Positions 7,853 through 23,184 of a DNA stretch of 31,013 nt are shown here, in pieces (positions within the stretch are counted from its first letter, which is position 1; each line of letters opens with the position of its first letter). A program made the position numbers and the translations under genes. Origin of the DNA: JBBRLA01 sp038231615 (lineage in GTDB: Bacteria > Myxococcota_A > Polyangia > Palsa-1104 > JAEUJZ01); NCBI GenBank assembly GCA_038231615.1, contig JBBRLA010000011.1, forward strand, positions 1 to 31,013. Direction: 5' to 3'. The notes beneath the pieces were generated by a model. The model was not told where the DNA came from. It worked only from the letters and a program-made list of their open reading frames with translations, and made no database searches.

Positions 7853-9397
7853 CTACATCCCAAACACATAAATCCGCTGCCCCCCGCTCCCTCCCACCTC
7901 CTTGATGACGATTCTGTCCGCCCAGCTACGCCCCTTCCGCCGATCGAAGATCAGCAAGTGCCCCTCCGCCTCGCCCAGGCCGTCCAGGTAGCGACTGAGC
8001 TGAGCCACCCCCTCCGCCTCGGTGTCCGGCCCCCGGTACAGCTTCAGCTCCAGCACAGCGCGCCGGCCCCCGAATTCGACCACCAGGTCCGCCCGCCGCG
8101 AGCCCACCGCGAACTCGCGGCGGATGCGCCCTCCTCCATTGACGACTCGCTGCAGGAACGCCATGAGGATCAGGTGCGGCCCGGCTTCGTGGTAATCGAA
8201 GCGCTGCAGCCACGCCTCGCTCTGTTCGGCGAAGAACTCCTGGAACGAGGCCAGAAGCAGCACCATGTCCAGCCCGCCGCCGGGCATCTTGTACCAGCTG
8301 GCCTCCTGCGTGATCGCCGACTGCATGACATAGGTCAGGAAGCGCGGGATGATCTCCTGGTAGATGGGGTTGGCGATACGCATGGTGGGCCGGTCGATGA
8401 TCAGGCCCAGGTCGCGCACGTACATCAGGTCGTCGTTCATCACGTCCATCGATGGAATGTCACCGGTGAGGATGGGTTCGATGATACGGCGCACGCGCGG
8501 CTCGTGCAGTTTGTCCGCCAGGGAATCGATGTGCGTGTCCCGGCGTTCGATCAGGATCTCCCTCGCCTGCTCCACATGCTCTGCCGTGATTGAATGGCTC
8601 CGGTCGGGGACCACGACCTCCACCAGCTGCCGGGCTAGGGCGTTGACCAGCCAGGGCTGGCCCTGGGTCAGTTCAAAGATCCTGGCCAGGGCCTCGGGCA
8701 TGAAGATCTGCCCGGTCTCGGACGTGTGCTGGGTCAAAAGCTGCGTCATTTCTTCTGCGGTGAAGTTGCGCAGCGTCAGCGACTCATCCTTGATGTTGAA
8801 GGGGCTGGCGCTCCGCAGGTGGTCGCTTTCCTGGATCTGGACCTTGTAGTCGCGCACGTCCCTCATGCCGCACAGGGCCAGGGACCAGGGAAACGCCTCC
8901 GGGCGCCGCCGGAATCCCGAGCGCAGCTGCCGCAGGACAGAGACCAGCGACTCGTCCCGCAACGCGTCGATCTCATCGAGGAAGATGACCAGCGGGCGGC
9001 GGCAGGCGCGGGTCCAGGCTTCCAGTGCCTCGGCGATTCGTGATCCGGCGGCTGCTTCAGGCCAAGGCGGTGGCTGGAGGTCTGCCGGCAACTGACCGTG
9101 TGCATCACGGCGCCAGTCGTCCAGGATGGCGAGTTCAGCGGCGCCAGGGTCTTTGGGAAAGGCGGCGCCGGTCTCCATGGAGACCAGCACAGCCGCATAA
9201 TGGCCTGCCGCGGTCAGTTGATGGGCCACGGACAGAAGGGTCGTGCTCTTGCCTACCTGCCGCGGGGCGTGCAGTACGAAGTAGGACTTGTTGTCGACCA
9301 GGCTGCGCACTATGGGCAGGCGGAGCAGAGGAAACAGCATGTAGTGGTCATCGGGACGGCACATGCCGGAGACATTGAATCGACGGACCATGGCCAT
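7853..9397 (-). CDS. AAA-type ATPase with C-terminal PD-(D/E)XK-like domain
   Basis: A 514-residue protein. A P-loop ATPase domain occupies about residues 15-300: Walker A APRQVGKSTT with K50, and Walker B PLVIFLDEIDAL with D141 and E142. A winged-helix-like segment follows. The C-terminus (about 430-500) has RRADLVVEFGGRRAVLELKL, an Asp followed by Glu-x-Lys, the core of the PD-(D/E)XK nuclease fold. This architecture is common in prokaryotic AAA-ATPase-like plus DUF-type nuclease proteins that are widespread, often multi-copy and of unknown role; defence or mobile-element functions have been suggested. Starts at ATG 9397 and ATG 9391 are both possible. It is transcribed convergently with fabF and divergently from the small gene at 9442. 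No mobile-element ends are visible. Confidence 0.85.
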   Translation of the reverse strand: MAMVRRFNVSGMCRPDDHYMLFPLLRLPIVRSLVDNKSYFVLHAPRQVGKSTTLLSVAHQLTAAGHYAAVLVSMETGAAFPKDPGAAELAILDDWRRDAHGQLPADLQPPPWPEAAAGSRIAEALEAWTRACRRPLVIFLDEIDALRDESLVSVLRQLRSGFRRRPEAFPWSLALCGMRDVRDYKVQIQESDHLRSASPFNIKDESLTLRNFTAEEMTQLLTQHTSETGQIFMPEALARIFELTQGQPWLVNALARQLVEVVVPDRSHSITAEHVEQAREILIERRDTHIDSLADKLHEPRVRRIIEPILTGDIPSMDVMNDDLMYVRDLGLIIDRPTMRIANPIYQEIIPRFLTYVMQSAITQEASWYKMPGGGLDMVLLLASFQEFFAEQSEAWLQRFDYHEAGPHLILMAFLQRVVNGGGRIRREFAVGSRRADLVVEFGGRRAVLELKLYRGPDTEAEGVAQLSRYLDGLGEAEGHLLIFDRRKGRSWADRIVIKEVGGSGGQRIYVFGM

Positions 9398-9441
9398 TTA
9401 TGTAGCACACTGGAGTGGCCAGCCAAGATCCATGCTAACAT

Positions 9442-9702
9442 TTGCCCTGGATCTATGTGGGCAGAAGGGCCCGCGGGAGTATCCGATTCGATCAGTCGAT
9501 GTTCGAGGCAGCGCGCTTCCTCCATACGGTGGCAGAGGACCACTTCAAGCAGGGGCCGGGCTCGATCAGCCCGTCGGTGTACTGGTGGCGGCCTGGCAAG
9601 CTGACCCGCGTGACGACCAGGTCCACCAAGGGTCGATTTCTCTTCTTCCCGGGTGAGGAATTCGAGCGCGAGGTGCTCCAGCCCCTGGCCCGGAGGAACT
9701 GA
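9442..9702 (+). CDS. Small hypothetical protein
   Basis: An 86-codon frame starting at TTG 9442, with GTG 9457 and ATG 9499 as later alternatives; none has a good ribosome site. The product contains a plausible globular segment (MFEAARFLHTVAEDHFKQG, then SPSVYWWRPGKL and GRFLFFPGEEFEREVLQPL). No family is recognised. It lies between the divergent ATPase gene and the acyltransferase. The long open frame on the opposite strand across this region is an extension of an antisense frame and is less protein-like. Confidence 0.4.
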   Translation: MPWIYVGRRARGSIRFDQSMFEAARFLHTVAEDHFKQGPGSISPSVYWWRPGKLTRVTTRSTKGRFLFFPGEEFEREVLQPLARRN

Positions 9703-9737
9703 GTCAGGGCCGGTCGATTTACCCTTGCTGGTGGATC

Positions 9738-10859
9738 ATGATGGAATTGGCTTCCACTGCGTCTGAAGAAGGCCCTGGAGTCGGCGGGCGCTCGCTCGAT
9801 GACAAGGCCGAACGCCTGCCCTTCCTCGACCGGCTGCGCGGGCTGGCGGCGGTGGTGATGCTGGAGGTCCATGTGCTCAACGCCCTGCTCTTTTCGGGGC
9901 GGCGGGCGGGGCGGTTCTTCGCCACGATCAACTTTCTGAACGGGCTGGTGGCGCCGGCGTTCCTCTTCTGCGCGGGCTTTGCGCTGGCGATCTCCCTGCG
10001 CCGCAGTTGGGGCGGGCATCGCTGGAATGGGCTTCTGCTGGCCAGCCTGCGCCGGGGCGCCTACCTGCTGGCGGTGGGATATGGGCTGCACGGCTCCAGT
10101 TTTCTGTGGCACGGGTTCTTCTATCCGCGGGCGTGGGCGGAATTCTGGCAGGCGGACATCCTGCAGGTGATCGCGATCTCGCTGACGTTCCTTTCCCTGC
10201 TGGCGTTTGCCTTGCGACGGCCGGGGCGCTTCGCCTTTGCCTCGCTGCTGGCCGGGGCGCTGGTGTTGCTTCTGACCCCCTATGCGCGGGCCCTTTCCAC
10301 GAGCGGCTGGCCGGCCTGGGCCCGGCCCTACTTCAGTGACGGAGTGATCACGGAGTTCCCGCTTTTGCCGTGGGCGGCCTTCGCGATTCTGGGTGCCGCG
10401 GTGGGGGTGCGCCCCTCGGCCCACTGGGGCAAAAAGCTCGTCGCCGCCGCCGGGGCCGCCGGGGTTGCCGCCGGCGTGATGTTCGTGCTGTCCCCGCGGA
10501 TTCTGCCGCCCCATTCCCCATGGAGCGCCGGGCCGCCCTACATGCTGGCCCGCTTCGCCGTGGTCTGCCTCCTTGGGGCGCTGCTCTCGATAGGTGCCGG
10601 TGCCAGTGCCGGCGGCGAGAGGGGGCCCGTGCGGCGCTTTGTGGACCGGGTGCTCCTGCGCTTCTCGCGGCACTCCTTGCTGATCTACGTGGTACACATC
10701 CCGCTGGTCTACGGGGGCTACGGCTTCAGCATGCGGGCCTCCATTGGCACCAGGCAGGGCTACCTGGGCTGCGGGATGTGGTTCGTGGCGCTGGCGGCGG
10801 CGATGTACCTGCTGGCGGCGACGGTGGATGCCATCAAGGCCTACCGGGCCAAGAGGTAG
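9738..10859 (+). CDS. HGSNAT/DUF1624-like multi-pass membrane acyltransferase
   Basis: A 373-residue integral membrane protein with about ten hydrophobic segments. The N-terminal motif RLPFLDRLRGLAAVVMLEVH matches the heparan-alpha-glucosaminide N-acetyltransferase catalytic family (DUF1624 type), which transfers acyl groups to sugars across the membrane; the conserved His is in VMLEVHVLN. FLFCAGFALAISLRR is the second conserved element. A late segment (FSRHSLLIYVVHIPLVYGG) is shared with the wider acyltransferase group. Two adjacent ATGs (9738, 9741) follow GGTGG at 9729-9733. The substrate is not predictable; cell-envelope polysaccharide is typical. Confidence 0.8.
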   Translation: MMELASTASEEGPGVGGRSLDDKAERLPFLDRLRGLAAVVMLEVHVLNALLFSGRRAGRFFATINFLNGLVAPAFLFCAGFALAISLRRSWGGHRWNGLLLASLRRGAYLLAVGYGLHGSSFLWHGFFYPRAWAEFWQADILQVIAISLTFLSLLAFALRRPGRFAFASLLAGALVLLLTPYARALSTSGWPAWARPYFSDGVITEFPLLPWAAFAILGAAVGVRPSAHWGKKLVAAAGAAGVAAGVMFVLSPRILPPHSPWSAGPPYMLARFAVVCLLGALLSIGAGASAGGERGPVRRFVDRVLLRFSRHSLLIYVVHIPLVYGGYGFSMRASIGTRQGYLGCGMWFVALAAAMYLLAATVDAIKAYRAKR

Positions 10860-10885
10860 CGCTTGTTGGCGTAGATGACCGGGTC

Positions 10886-12451
<1,566 letters not shown>

Positions 12452-12596
12452 GCCCTGACAACGTAACGTACCGGCCCCATGGGGGCAACCAGCCCCTCGA
12501 ATCGACGAATAAGATACGGTGAGAATTCAGAGATCTTGTAGGTATAGGCGACTTTTTAGTACGATCGCGGTCGCGCTGCCTGGCGCCACCTTGCCC

Positions 12597-13379
12597 ATGC
12601 CATTGCCACAAAGCTACTTCCCCGCTGCGATCGATCAACACCTGCCGTCGGTGTACCACCTGGCTTATCGCATGATGCTCGACAAGGAGCAGGCCGCGGA
12701 GGCGACCTATGAAACGTTCCTGCGGGCCTACCACGGCAAGCGCGAGGTCGCCCCCGAGGCGGTCGAACTCTGGCTGCTGAAGATCGCCAGCCACGTGGTC
12801 GAGGCCCGCCTGCCCCCCATGCCCGAGGTCAGCTTCGACCTGCTTGACGAGACCCTGCGTTCCGAGGCCACCCGCACCGGAGAGGTGAAGTCGCTGACCG
12901 AACCGCAGCGCGAGTTGCTGTTATGGGAACTCAAGCAGGGGTGCATGACCGCGGTGGTCAACTGTATTTCGCCGGGGGAACGCCTGGCCTTCGTGCTCGG
13001 CATCATCCTGGGCAAGGGCGACGAACAGGCCGCGGCCACCCTGGGCATCAAGGTCAGCGCCTACAAGGTCCGGCTGTCCCGGGCGCGAAAAAAGATCGGC
13101 GACTATCTTATGCCCCGCTGCGAGCACGTCGACCCGCGCAACCCCTGTCACTGTCCGTCCCGCATCGGCGTGGCCTTGCAGCGAGGCTTCATCGCGCCCC
13201 CGGCCCAGCCTCTGGTCCAGTTGCGCCCCTTCGAGCGCGCCGATCGGGCCCGGGACGCCGCCGAGATCTACCGCACCCTGCCCGAGCCAGAGGTCCCCAG
13301 GGAACTGCGACAGCGACTGCACCAGGCGGTGGAAACCGGGCTCTGGCCGATCCTCCCTTTGCCGGCCGACACGGCCTGA
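12597..13379 (+). CDS. RNA polymerase sigma-70-like protein with C-terminal cysteine cluster
   Basis: A 260-residue sigma-like protein. Residues about 10-60 resemble region 2 (HLPSVYHLAYRMMLDKEQAA, then ATYETFLRAYHG). Residues about 125-175 resemble region 4 (PGERLAFVLGIILGKGDEQA, then LGIKVSAYKVRLSRARKKI). Next comes a cysteine-rich extension (RCEHVDPRNPCHC), a pattern I associate with a subset of ECF-like sigma factors and that may bind metal. The frame stays open upstream to 12519, but homology starts after ATG 12597, which has no strong ribosome site. The region 2 segment is divergent, so promoter recognition may be unusual. The next gene (lipoprotein, 13456) lies 76 bases downstream on the same strand. 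Confidence 0.75.
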   Translation: MPLPQSYFPAAIDQHLPSVYHLAYRMMLDKEQAAEATYETFLRAYHGKREVAPEAVELWLLKIASHVVEARLPPMPEVSFDLLDETLRSEATRTGEVKSLTEPQRELLLWELKQGCMTAVVNCISPGERLAFVLGIILGKGDEQAAATLGIKVSAYKVRLSRARKKIGDYLMPRCEHVDPRNPCHCPSRIGVALQRGFIAPPAQPLVQLRPFERADRARDAAEIYRTLPEPEVPRELRQRLHQAVETGLWPILPLPADTA

Positions 13380-13441
13380 CGACCTGAGCGCCGGCCACTT
13401 TGGCGATCTTGATGCCCAAAGCTGGTATGCTGCCCCGTCGC

Positions 13442-13447
13442 AGGAGG
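13442..13447 (+). promoter_or_regulatory. Ribosome binding site AGGAGG
   Basis: A perfect Shine-Dalgarno AGGAGG lies 8 bases before ATG 13456 and fixes the start of the lipoprotein gene. Confidence 0.8.
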
Positions 13448-13455
13448 TTGCCCAG

Positions 13456-14886
13456 ATGCACTACCGATTCGTTCCGTCCTTTCGCTTTTCGTCGCTGATG
13501 CCCGTGGGGCTTTTGGCCCTGGCCGCGTTGTCGGGGTGCTTCAAGCCGGCGCCCGGGGGGACCGGGGACTGTCGCCGCCTCACCGATCCGCCGCCCGGCA
13601 TGGCGGACGGGCCGCTCCCCGGCGGGCTTTATGCCGAGCTGCGCGAAAGCGCATCCGGAACCGTCATGCCGATCTTGCTCGAAGGGAGCGGCGGCAGCTA
13701 CACCGGCACCACGGCGGCCTTCGAGAAGTGCCAGAGCCCCGGCCCCTACACCCTCTATCGCACCGCCCTTTACGACCTGAGCAAGAACCTGGTCGCGGTG
13801 GCCAAAAGGGACCTGAACAACAACTATCAGGTGGTCTATGGAAATGGAGGAAACGGGTTGTCCACCACCGTGGGCGGCACCAACTTCAGCAGCAACTCGG
13901 TAAGCTTCAATCCTTCCTCGGGCGGCACCGCCCCCACCCTGGTCTCGGTGAGCGCCCCGGCAACCACCCGGCAAGGGGACACGCTGACCCTCACCTCGAC
14001 CGCCATGGCCGCCGCCGATGACTGCGGCATCGACCAGGTGCAGTGGTGGCTGACCACTTCGCCCCACAGCCCAGCCTCGCCCGCGGCCTCGGTGGTCATC
14101 AAGGCCGACGCGACCTCGGGCCCGATGAAGATCCCGGCCACCCTGAGCGCGAGCACCTACACGCTGGAGGGCCGCATCCTTAGCAAGCAGGGCCGCACGA
14201 TCAACGTCGGCAGGCAGTCCAGCTCGGACACGACCTACAAATACCTGACGGACGGGGGGACCGTCATCTCGACCACGACCCTCCCGGTGGTGACGGTCAC
14301 CGTTGCCCAGAACCCAGATGCCGACCAGAAGGCACCGCAGGCGCAGAGCTTCCAGGCCACCCCGGGAATGGTAGGACCGTGCCAGTCGGTCCAACTGGTG
14401 CTCCAGATCAGCGATGACAAGCCCCTCACGCAGGCGCAGCAGGTGATGGTGCATCTGGGGCCGCTGGATCGAGGGCCGCTGACCACCGCCCTGCTCAGCG
14501 GAAGCGGGAACACCCTGACCGGGTCGTTTGTGGTGCCCCTGGATGCCCCCGCGGGCGTGTGGCTGGGCTACCCGGACTCCATAAAGGACGATGCGGGCAA
14601 CATCGGCAGGGGCAGCCTGTCTGGAGGTCAGTTCAGCATCACCGGTCCGGGCATCACCTCGGCGCAGCCGGTGATGGCGGCGACCTTCCTGGTGCAGGGA
14701 GCGACCGGGACGGCGCCAGACGGAGGCCGCAGCCCTGACCTCAGGTCCACGGCAGACCTGGGCACCCAGGCAAGCTTCCCGGCCTTGCTGAGGCAGATCA
14801 TGGTGTCCCCCTCGTCGCTCATGACGGGCACCGCGACAGCGACCGTGTCATGGACGGACAACAGCAACCCGAAGATCCTGCCCTAG
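13456..14886 (+). CDS. Large predicted lipoprotein of unknown function
   Basis: A 476-residue exported protein. The signal peptide is MHYRFVPSFRFSSLM, then a hydrophobic core and lipobox ALSGC with the lipidated cysteine at C28. The mature part is Ser/Thr/Gly-rich and beta-like. A region at about 150-290 (PTLVSVSAPATTRQGDTLTL and following) and another at about 290-400 (AQSFQATPGMVGPCQSVQLV, with DDAGN) look like Ig-like or fibronectin-like adhesion-type modules. No catalytic motif is visible. It follows the sigma-like gene in the same direction and converges on vapC. A surface or periplasmic structural role is a guess. Confidence 0.75.
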   Translation: MHYRFVPSFRFSSLMPVGLLALAALSGCFKPAPGGTGDCRRLTDPPPGMADGPLPGGLYAELRESASGTVMPILLEGSGGSYTGTTAAFEKCQSPGPYTLYRTALYDLSKNLVAVAKRDLNNNYQVVYGNGGNGLSTTVGGTNFSSNSVSFNPSSGGTAPTLVSVSAPATTRQGDTLTLTSTAMAAADDCGIDQVQWWLTTSPHSPASPAASVVIKADATSGPMKIPATLSASTYTLEGRILSKQGRTINVGRQSSSDTTYKYLTDGGTVISTTTLPVVTVTVAQNPDADQKAPQAQSFQATPGMVGPCQSVQLVLQISDDKPLTQAQQVMVHLGPLDRGPLTTALLSGSGNTLTGSFVVPLDAPAGVWLGYPDSIKDDAGNIGRGSLSGGQFSITGPGITSAQPVMAATFLVQGATGTAPDGGRSPDLRSTADLGTQASFPALLRQIMVSPSSLMTGTATATVSWTDNSNPKILP

Positions 14887-14970
14887 ATTACGAGGCGGCG
14901 GCGGCAGCACCACCAGCTTCTCGTAAAGCTCCATCGACGTGAAGATCGCGGGCCGAAAGGGACGGCATTG

Positions 14971-15351
14971 CTACCATAGGGTCTTGATGCTCTTGAGGGC
15001 GCGGAGAAGCTTGTCCTTGGTGACCAAAACCGACGCTTCCGCGATGGCCGTGGCCGCGATGAACCGATCCGCAGGATCCGCGTGCATGACCAGCGAGTCG
15101 GCCATGACCGCGATGTTCGGTGTGAGCAACAGTGCTTCCACGCGAGGAATGGACAGAACGCGCTCCGTCCACTCCGAGCCAGTGGTGCCAAGCTCGATCC
15201 GGCCTCTTCGCGAAAGCATGGCGACCTCCCAGAAGACAATCGCCGGAATGCCCAGCCGATCGGCGGCAGCCATGGCAGCGGCAGCTCGCTTGCCCAGACG
15301 GGTGGGATCGCTTACCCAAAAGATGAGCGCGTGAGTATCGAGAATGATCAC
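14971..15351 (-). CDS. vapC: PIN-domain toxin (VapC family)
   Basis: A 126-residue PIN-domain protein, predicted Mg2+-dependent ribonuclease toxin. Acidic active-site residues are in place: D5 (IILDTHAL), E42 (IVFWEVAML), and D92 and D95 (HADPADRFIAATA). The LDTHALIFW start and this spacing are typical of the Sll0205-like VapC subgroup. The start is GTG 15351, overlapping the antitoxin stop by 4 bases (GTGA), so it is translationally coupled. Converges with the lipoprotein gene. Confidence 0.92.
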   Translation of the reverse strand: MIILDTHALIFWVSDPTRLGKRAAAAMAAADRLGIPAIVFWEVAMLSRRGRIELGTTGSEWTERVLSIPRVEALLLTPNIAVMADSLVMHADPADRFIAATAIAEASVLVTKDKLLRALKSIKTLW

Positions 15352-15623
15352 TTCGTTGACTCGTCGCCCAGATCCCAGCCAGCTTCCTCGGTAAGCGGTT
15401 GCAGGAGTTCAGCATCATCTACCAGGACCTGGGTCTGGCCACGCAGGGTCGCCAGGATCTCCTGCTCGCGCTGCTCCGGGCCGACCAGCGAGACCAGCTT
15501 CGCCAGGGGCCGGCCTCGTTTGGTGATGATCACCTCTTGGCCGGTGGCCGCGACGTCGTCGATAAGAGCGAGACACCCTTGCTTGAATTTTCCCGCCGGG
15601 AGGAGCTTTGCGACCATGGACAT
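15348..15623 (-). CDS. Phd/YefM-type antitoxin partner of VapC
   Basis: A 91-residue antitoxin. The N-terminal half (KQGCLALIDDVAATGQEVII, then TKRGRPLAKLVSL) is the classic Phd/YefM DNA-binding fold; the acidic C-terminus (LLQPLTEEAGWDLGDE) would wrap the toxin. Antitoxin first, toxin second with a 4-base overlap is the standard order. ATG 15623 and ATG 15617 are both possible; the promoter places the transcription start at about 15617, so the second ATG would be leaderless. Autoregulation by the complex is usual in this family. Confidence 0.9.
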   Translation of the reverse strand: MSMVAKLLPAGKFKQGCLALIDDVAATGQEVIITKRGRPLAKLVSLVGPEQREQEILATLRGQTQVLVDDAELLQPLTEEAGWDLGDESTK

Positions 15624-15652
15624 AATCTATGGACATCTCATCGGGTCGTCAA
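15624..15652 (-). promoter_or_regulatory. Sigma-70-like promoter of the toxin-antitoxin operon
   Basis: TTGACG (15652-15647), a 17-base spacer and TAGATT (15629-15624) on the minus strand. The -10 box directly abuts ATG 15623. Transcription starting about 7 bases downstream would coincide with the in-frame ATG at 15617. Confidence 0.55.
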
Positions 15653-15787
15653 GGAGCACTTGAGAGGGCCGGATCGGTCAGCCTGCCGCGCGGGCGCTTT
15701 GGTGGTGCTATGCTCCACCTGCATGATCTCATTTCAGGAACTTGGCATCCCCACGCTCCAGCTCCCTCACACCAGAGGCCGGTCGCG

Positions 15788-18310
<2,523 letters not shown>

Positions 18311-18758
18311 AGCTCAGGGGGGCCCCGATGGCCGCCACGGTGGTCACGACGATGCTCTGTAGGGTCTCTTCGCCGGGGAACTCGGCGAGCAGGTCCTACC
18401 CTCATGTTGATATCCGACAGGGAGTTCGGCAGGATGGGGGGGAGGAGGATCAGATCAAGATCTTGTCTTGCTCCACATCGAGCTGGCGATGGTCCGTTTG
18501 TTGTCCAAGTACCTCGCGCGCAGCAGAGCACGGCACGCGGCGTGAACTCCGGGCCGCCGCATTGACCTGGCAGTGAGTATCCACTCCCGGGTCCAGGCGG
18601 CGACATGTTCGACTTGTACACCTGCGCTCAGGGTCGCTGAGAGGAAGACATGGAGGGCCAGGTGTTGCGTCGCCTCTTCTGCCGGGCGCAGCCCGGCACC
18701 CCGCGCGCCCGGCTGCCCATAGACGCTCTGGACACCGCTGCCTCTTTAACATGCACGC
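18311..18758. other. 448-base stretch with no confident gene
   Basis: Between the convergent kinase and TolC-like genes no frame looks like a complete protein. On the minus strand near 18310-18400 a short stretch reads LLAEFPGEETLQSIVVTTV, which is protein-like and might be a relic of a membrane protein, but it lacks a start and merges into antisense of the kinase. No terminator hairpin with a T-run was seen. Confidence 0.5.
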
Positions 18759-20076
18759 CTACGGGAAGCGCCCCGTCGCGGCGAGCAGGTCCACGCGGAT
18801 CTGGGTGAGATCGTCCACTGCCACCACCGCCGCGGTATCGGCGTCGCGGGCGCGGCGTTCGGCGTCGATCACTTCCAGGTTGGTGCTGGCGCCGGTGCGG
18901 TAACTCAGCGTAGCGATGTCCACTGCCCGATGGGCCAGCTCCGTGGCTTGGGTGGCGCCAGTCACCGCCCGCTCGGCCTTGCGCAGGGTCGCATAGCCTA
19001 CGTCGATGTCCACATGGGCCTGGCGCAGGCCCGCGGACAGGTTGACCTCTGCCTCGGTGGTCAGGGCGCGTCGTTCATGGAGCAGGCCGTAGCGCAGGCC
19101 CCCGTCGTAGAGCGGCACGATCAGAGCGAGCTGGATCTGCCACGAGAACGCCGGCTGCACAAGGGTCGAGGGAGATTGATACATCGGCGCGAAGGCCAAG
19201 GTCAGGGTGGGCAGAAAGTCGGTGTAGCTGTCGCGCGTCACATGCTGCCGGGCGCGGTGCGACAGGTCCAGGCCGACCAGGTCAGGTCGCAATTTCGGGG
19301 CATCGATCAGCGCGGAATCCCGGGGCGGCAGCTCCGGCAGGTCGGCTTCGCCGGCCACGTCATAGGGATGCTCCTCGCCCAGCAACACGCCGAGCGCCGC
19401 CTGGGCGCGCAGAAGGCCCGCCTGTGCCGATTCGACGCGCCCCTCATCGCTGCGCAGCTCCTGTTCGGCGCGCACCTCGTCGAGCTTGCTGCCGATGCCC
19501 TGGGCGAAGCGCTTGCGGGTGACTTCGTAGTGGGCCTGGGCCGTCTCCCGCGCCCGTTCGTTCAGTTCGACGATGCGCCGCTGCGCCAGGATTGCCAGGT
19601 AGGCGTGACCCACCGCCACCGCCACTTGCCGCCGGACGGTCTCGCGGGAGACGGCGGTGATGCGGGCGTCGGCCCTGACATGGGCCCACCGCGCCCAGGC
19701 GGGCGGCGCCAGCAGCGGCACGGCCAGGGTCAGGTTGGCGCTCAGCTGGTCCGCGGCCACGAAGGTCTGGTCGCCGATCTTGCGGTCGCCGTCGAGCCGG
19801 GTGTAGAGCCCGTTGGCAGACAGGGTCGGCAGCGCCGCGGCGCGCACCTGCTCGACCAGCGCCGCCGCCCGCCGCACCTCCGCGGCGGCGACCAGGGCGC
19901 TCGGGTTCTTCGCCAGGGCCCGATCCAGGGCCTCGCGCAGGCTGACCTTCGGCGGCGCCTCCTCGCCGTCAGGGGCTTGCGCCGTAGCCGGGGCCTGCGC
20001 CGTAGCCGGAATCTGCGCCGCCGCGATCTGGATCAGGAGCAGCGTGGCCATCCCGATAAGAATCATCCACTGCTGC

Positions 20077-20084
<8 letters not shown>
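18759..20084 (-). CDS. TolC-like outer-membrane efflux protein
   Basis: A 441-residue outer membrane factor of an RND tripartite pump. It has a signal peptide (hydrophobic ILIGMATLLLIQIAAAQ), a short PATAQA repeat, then the tandem TolC repeats: SLREALDRALAKNPSALVAA, LPTLSANGLYTRL, a long helical part to about residue 215, then the second half (LPTLTLAFAPMYQSP, VPLYDGGLRYGLLHE, LSYRTGASTNLEVIDAERR). VPLYDGG and the ATLSYRTG-N-L-V-DAE element are family hallmarks. Its ATG overlaps the pump gene's end by 8 bases. Third gene of the operon that begins near 24336. Confidence 0.92.
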
Positions 20085-23181
<3,097 letters not shown>

Positions 23182-23184
23182 GGG

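Noticed and set aside
7415..8593. Plus-strand frame across the ATPase gene
   Set aside because: Mostly the complement of the ATPase gene, and the part before it has no recognisable domain.
14887..14970. Protein-like minus-strand segment (FTSMELYEKLVVLPPPP) after vapC
   Set aside because: Too short and follows the vapC stop; could be a relic but has no start or family.
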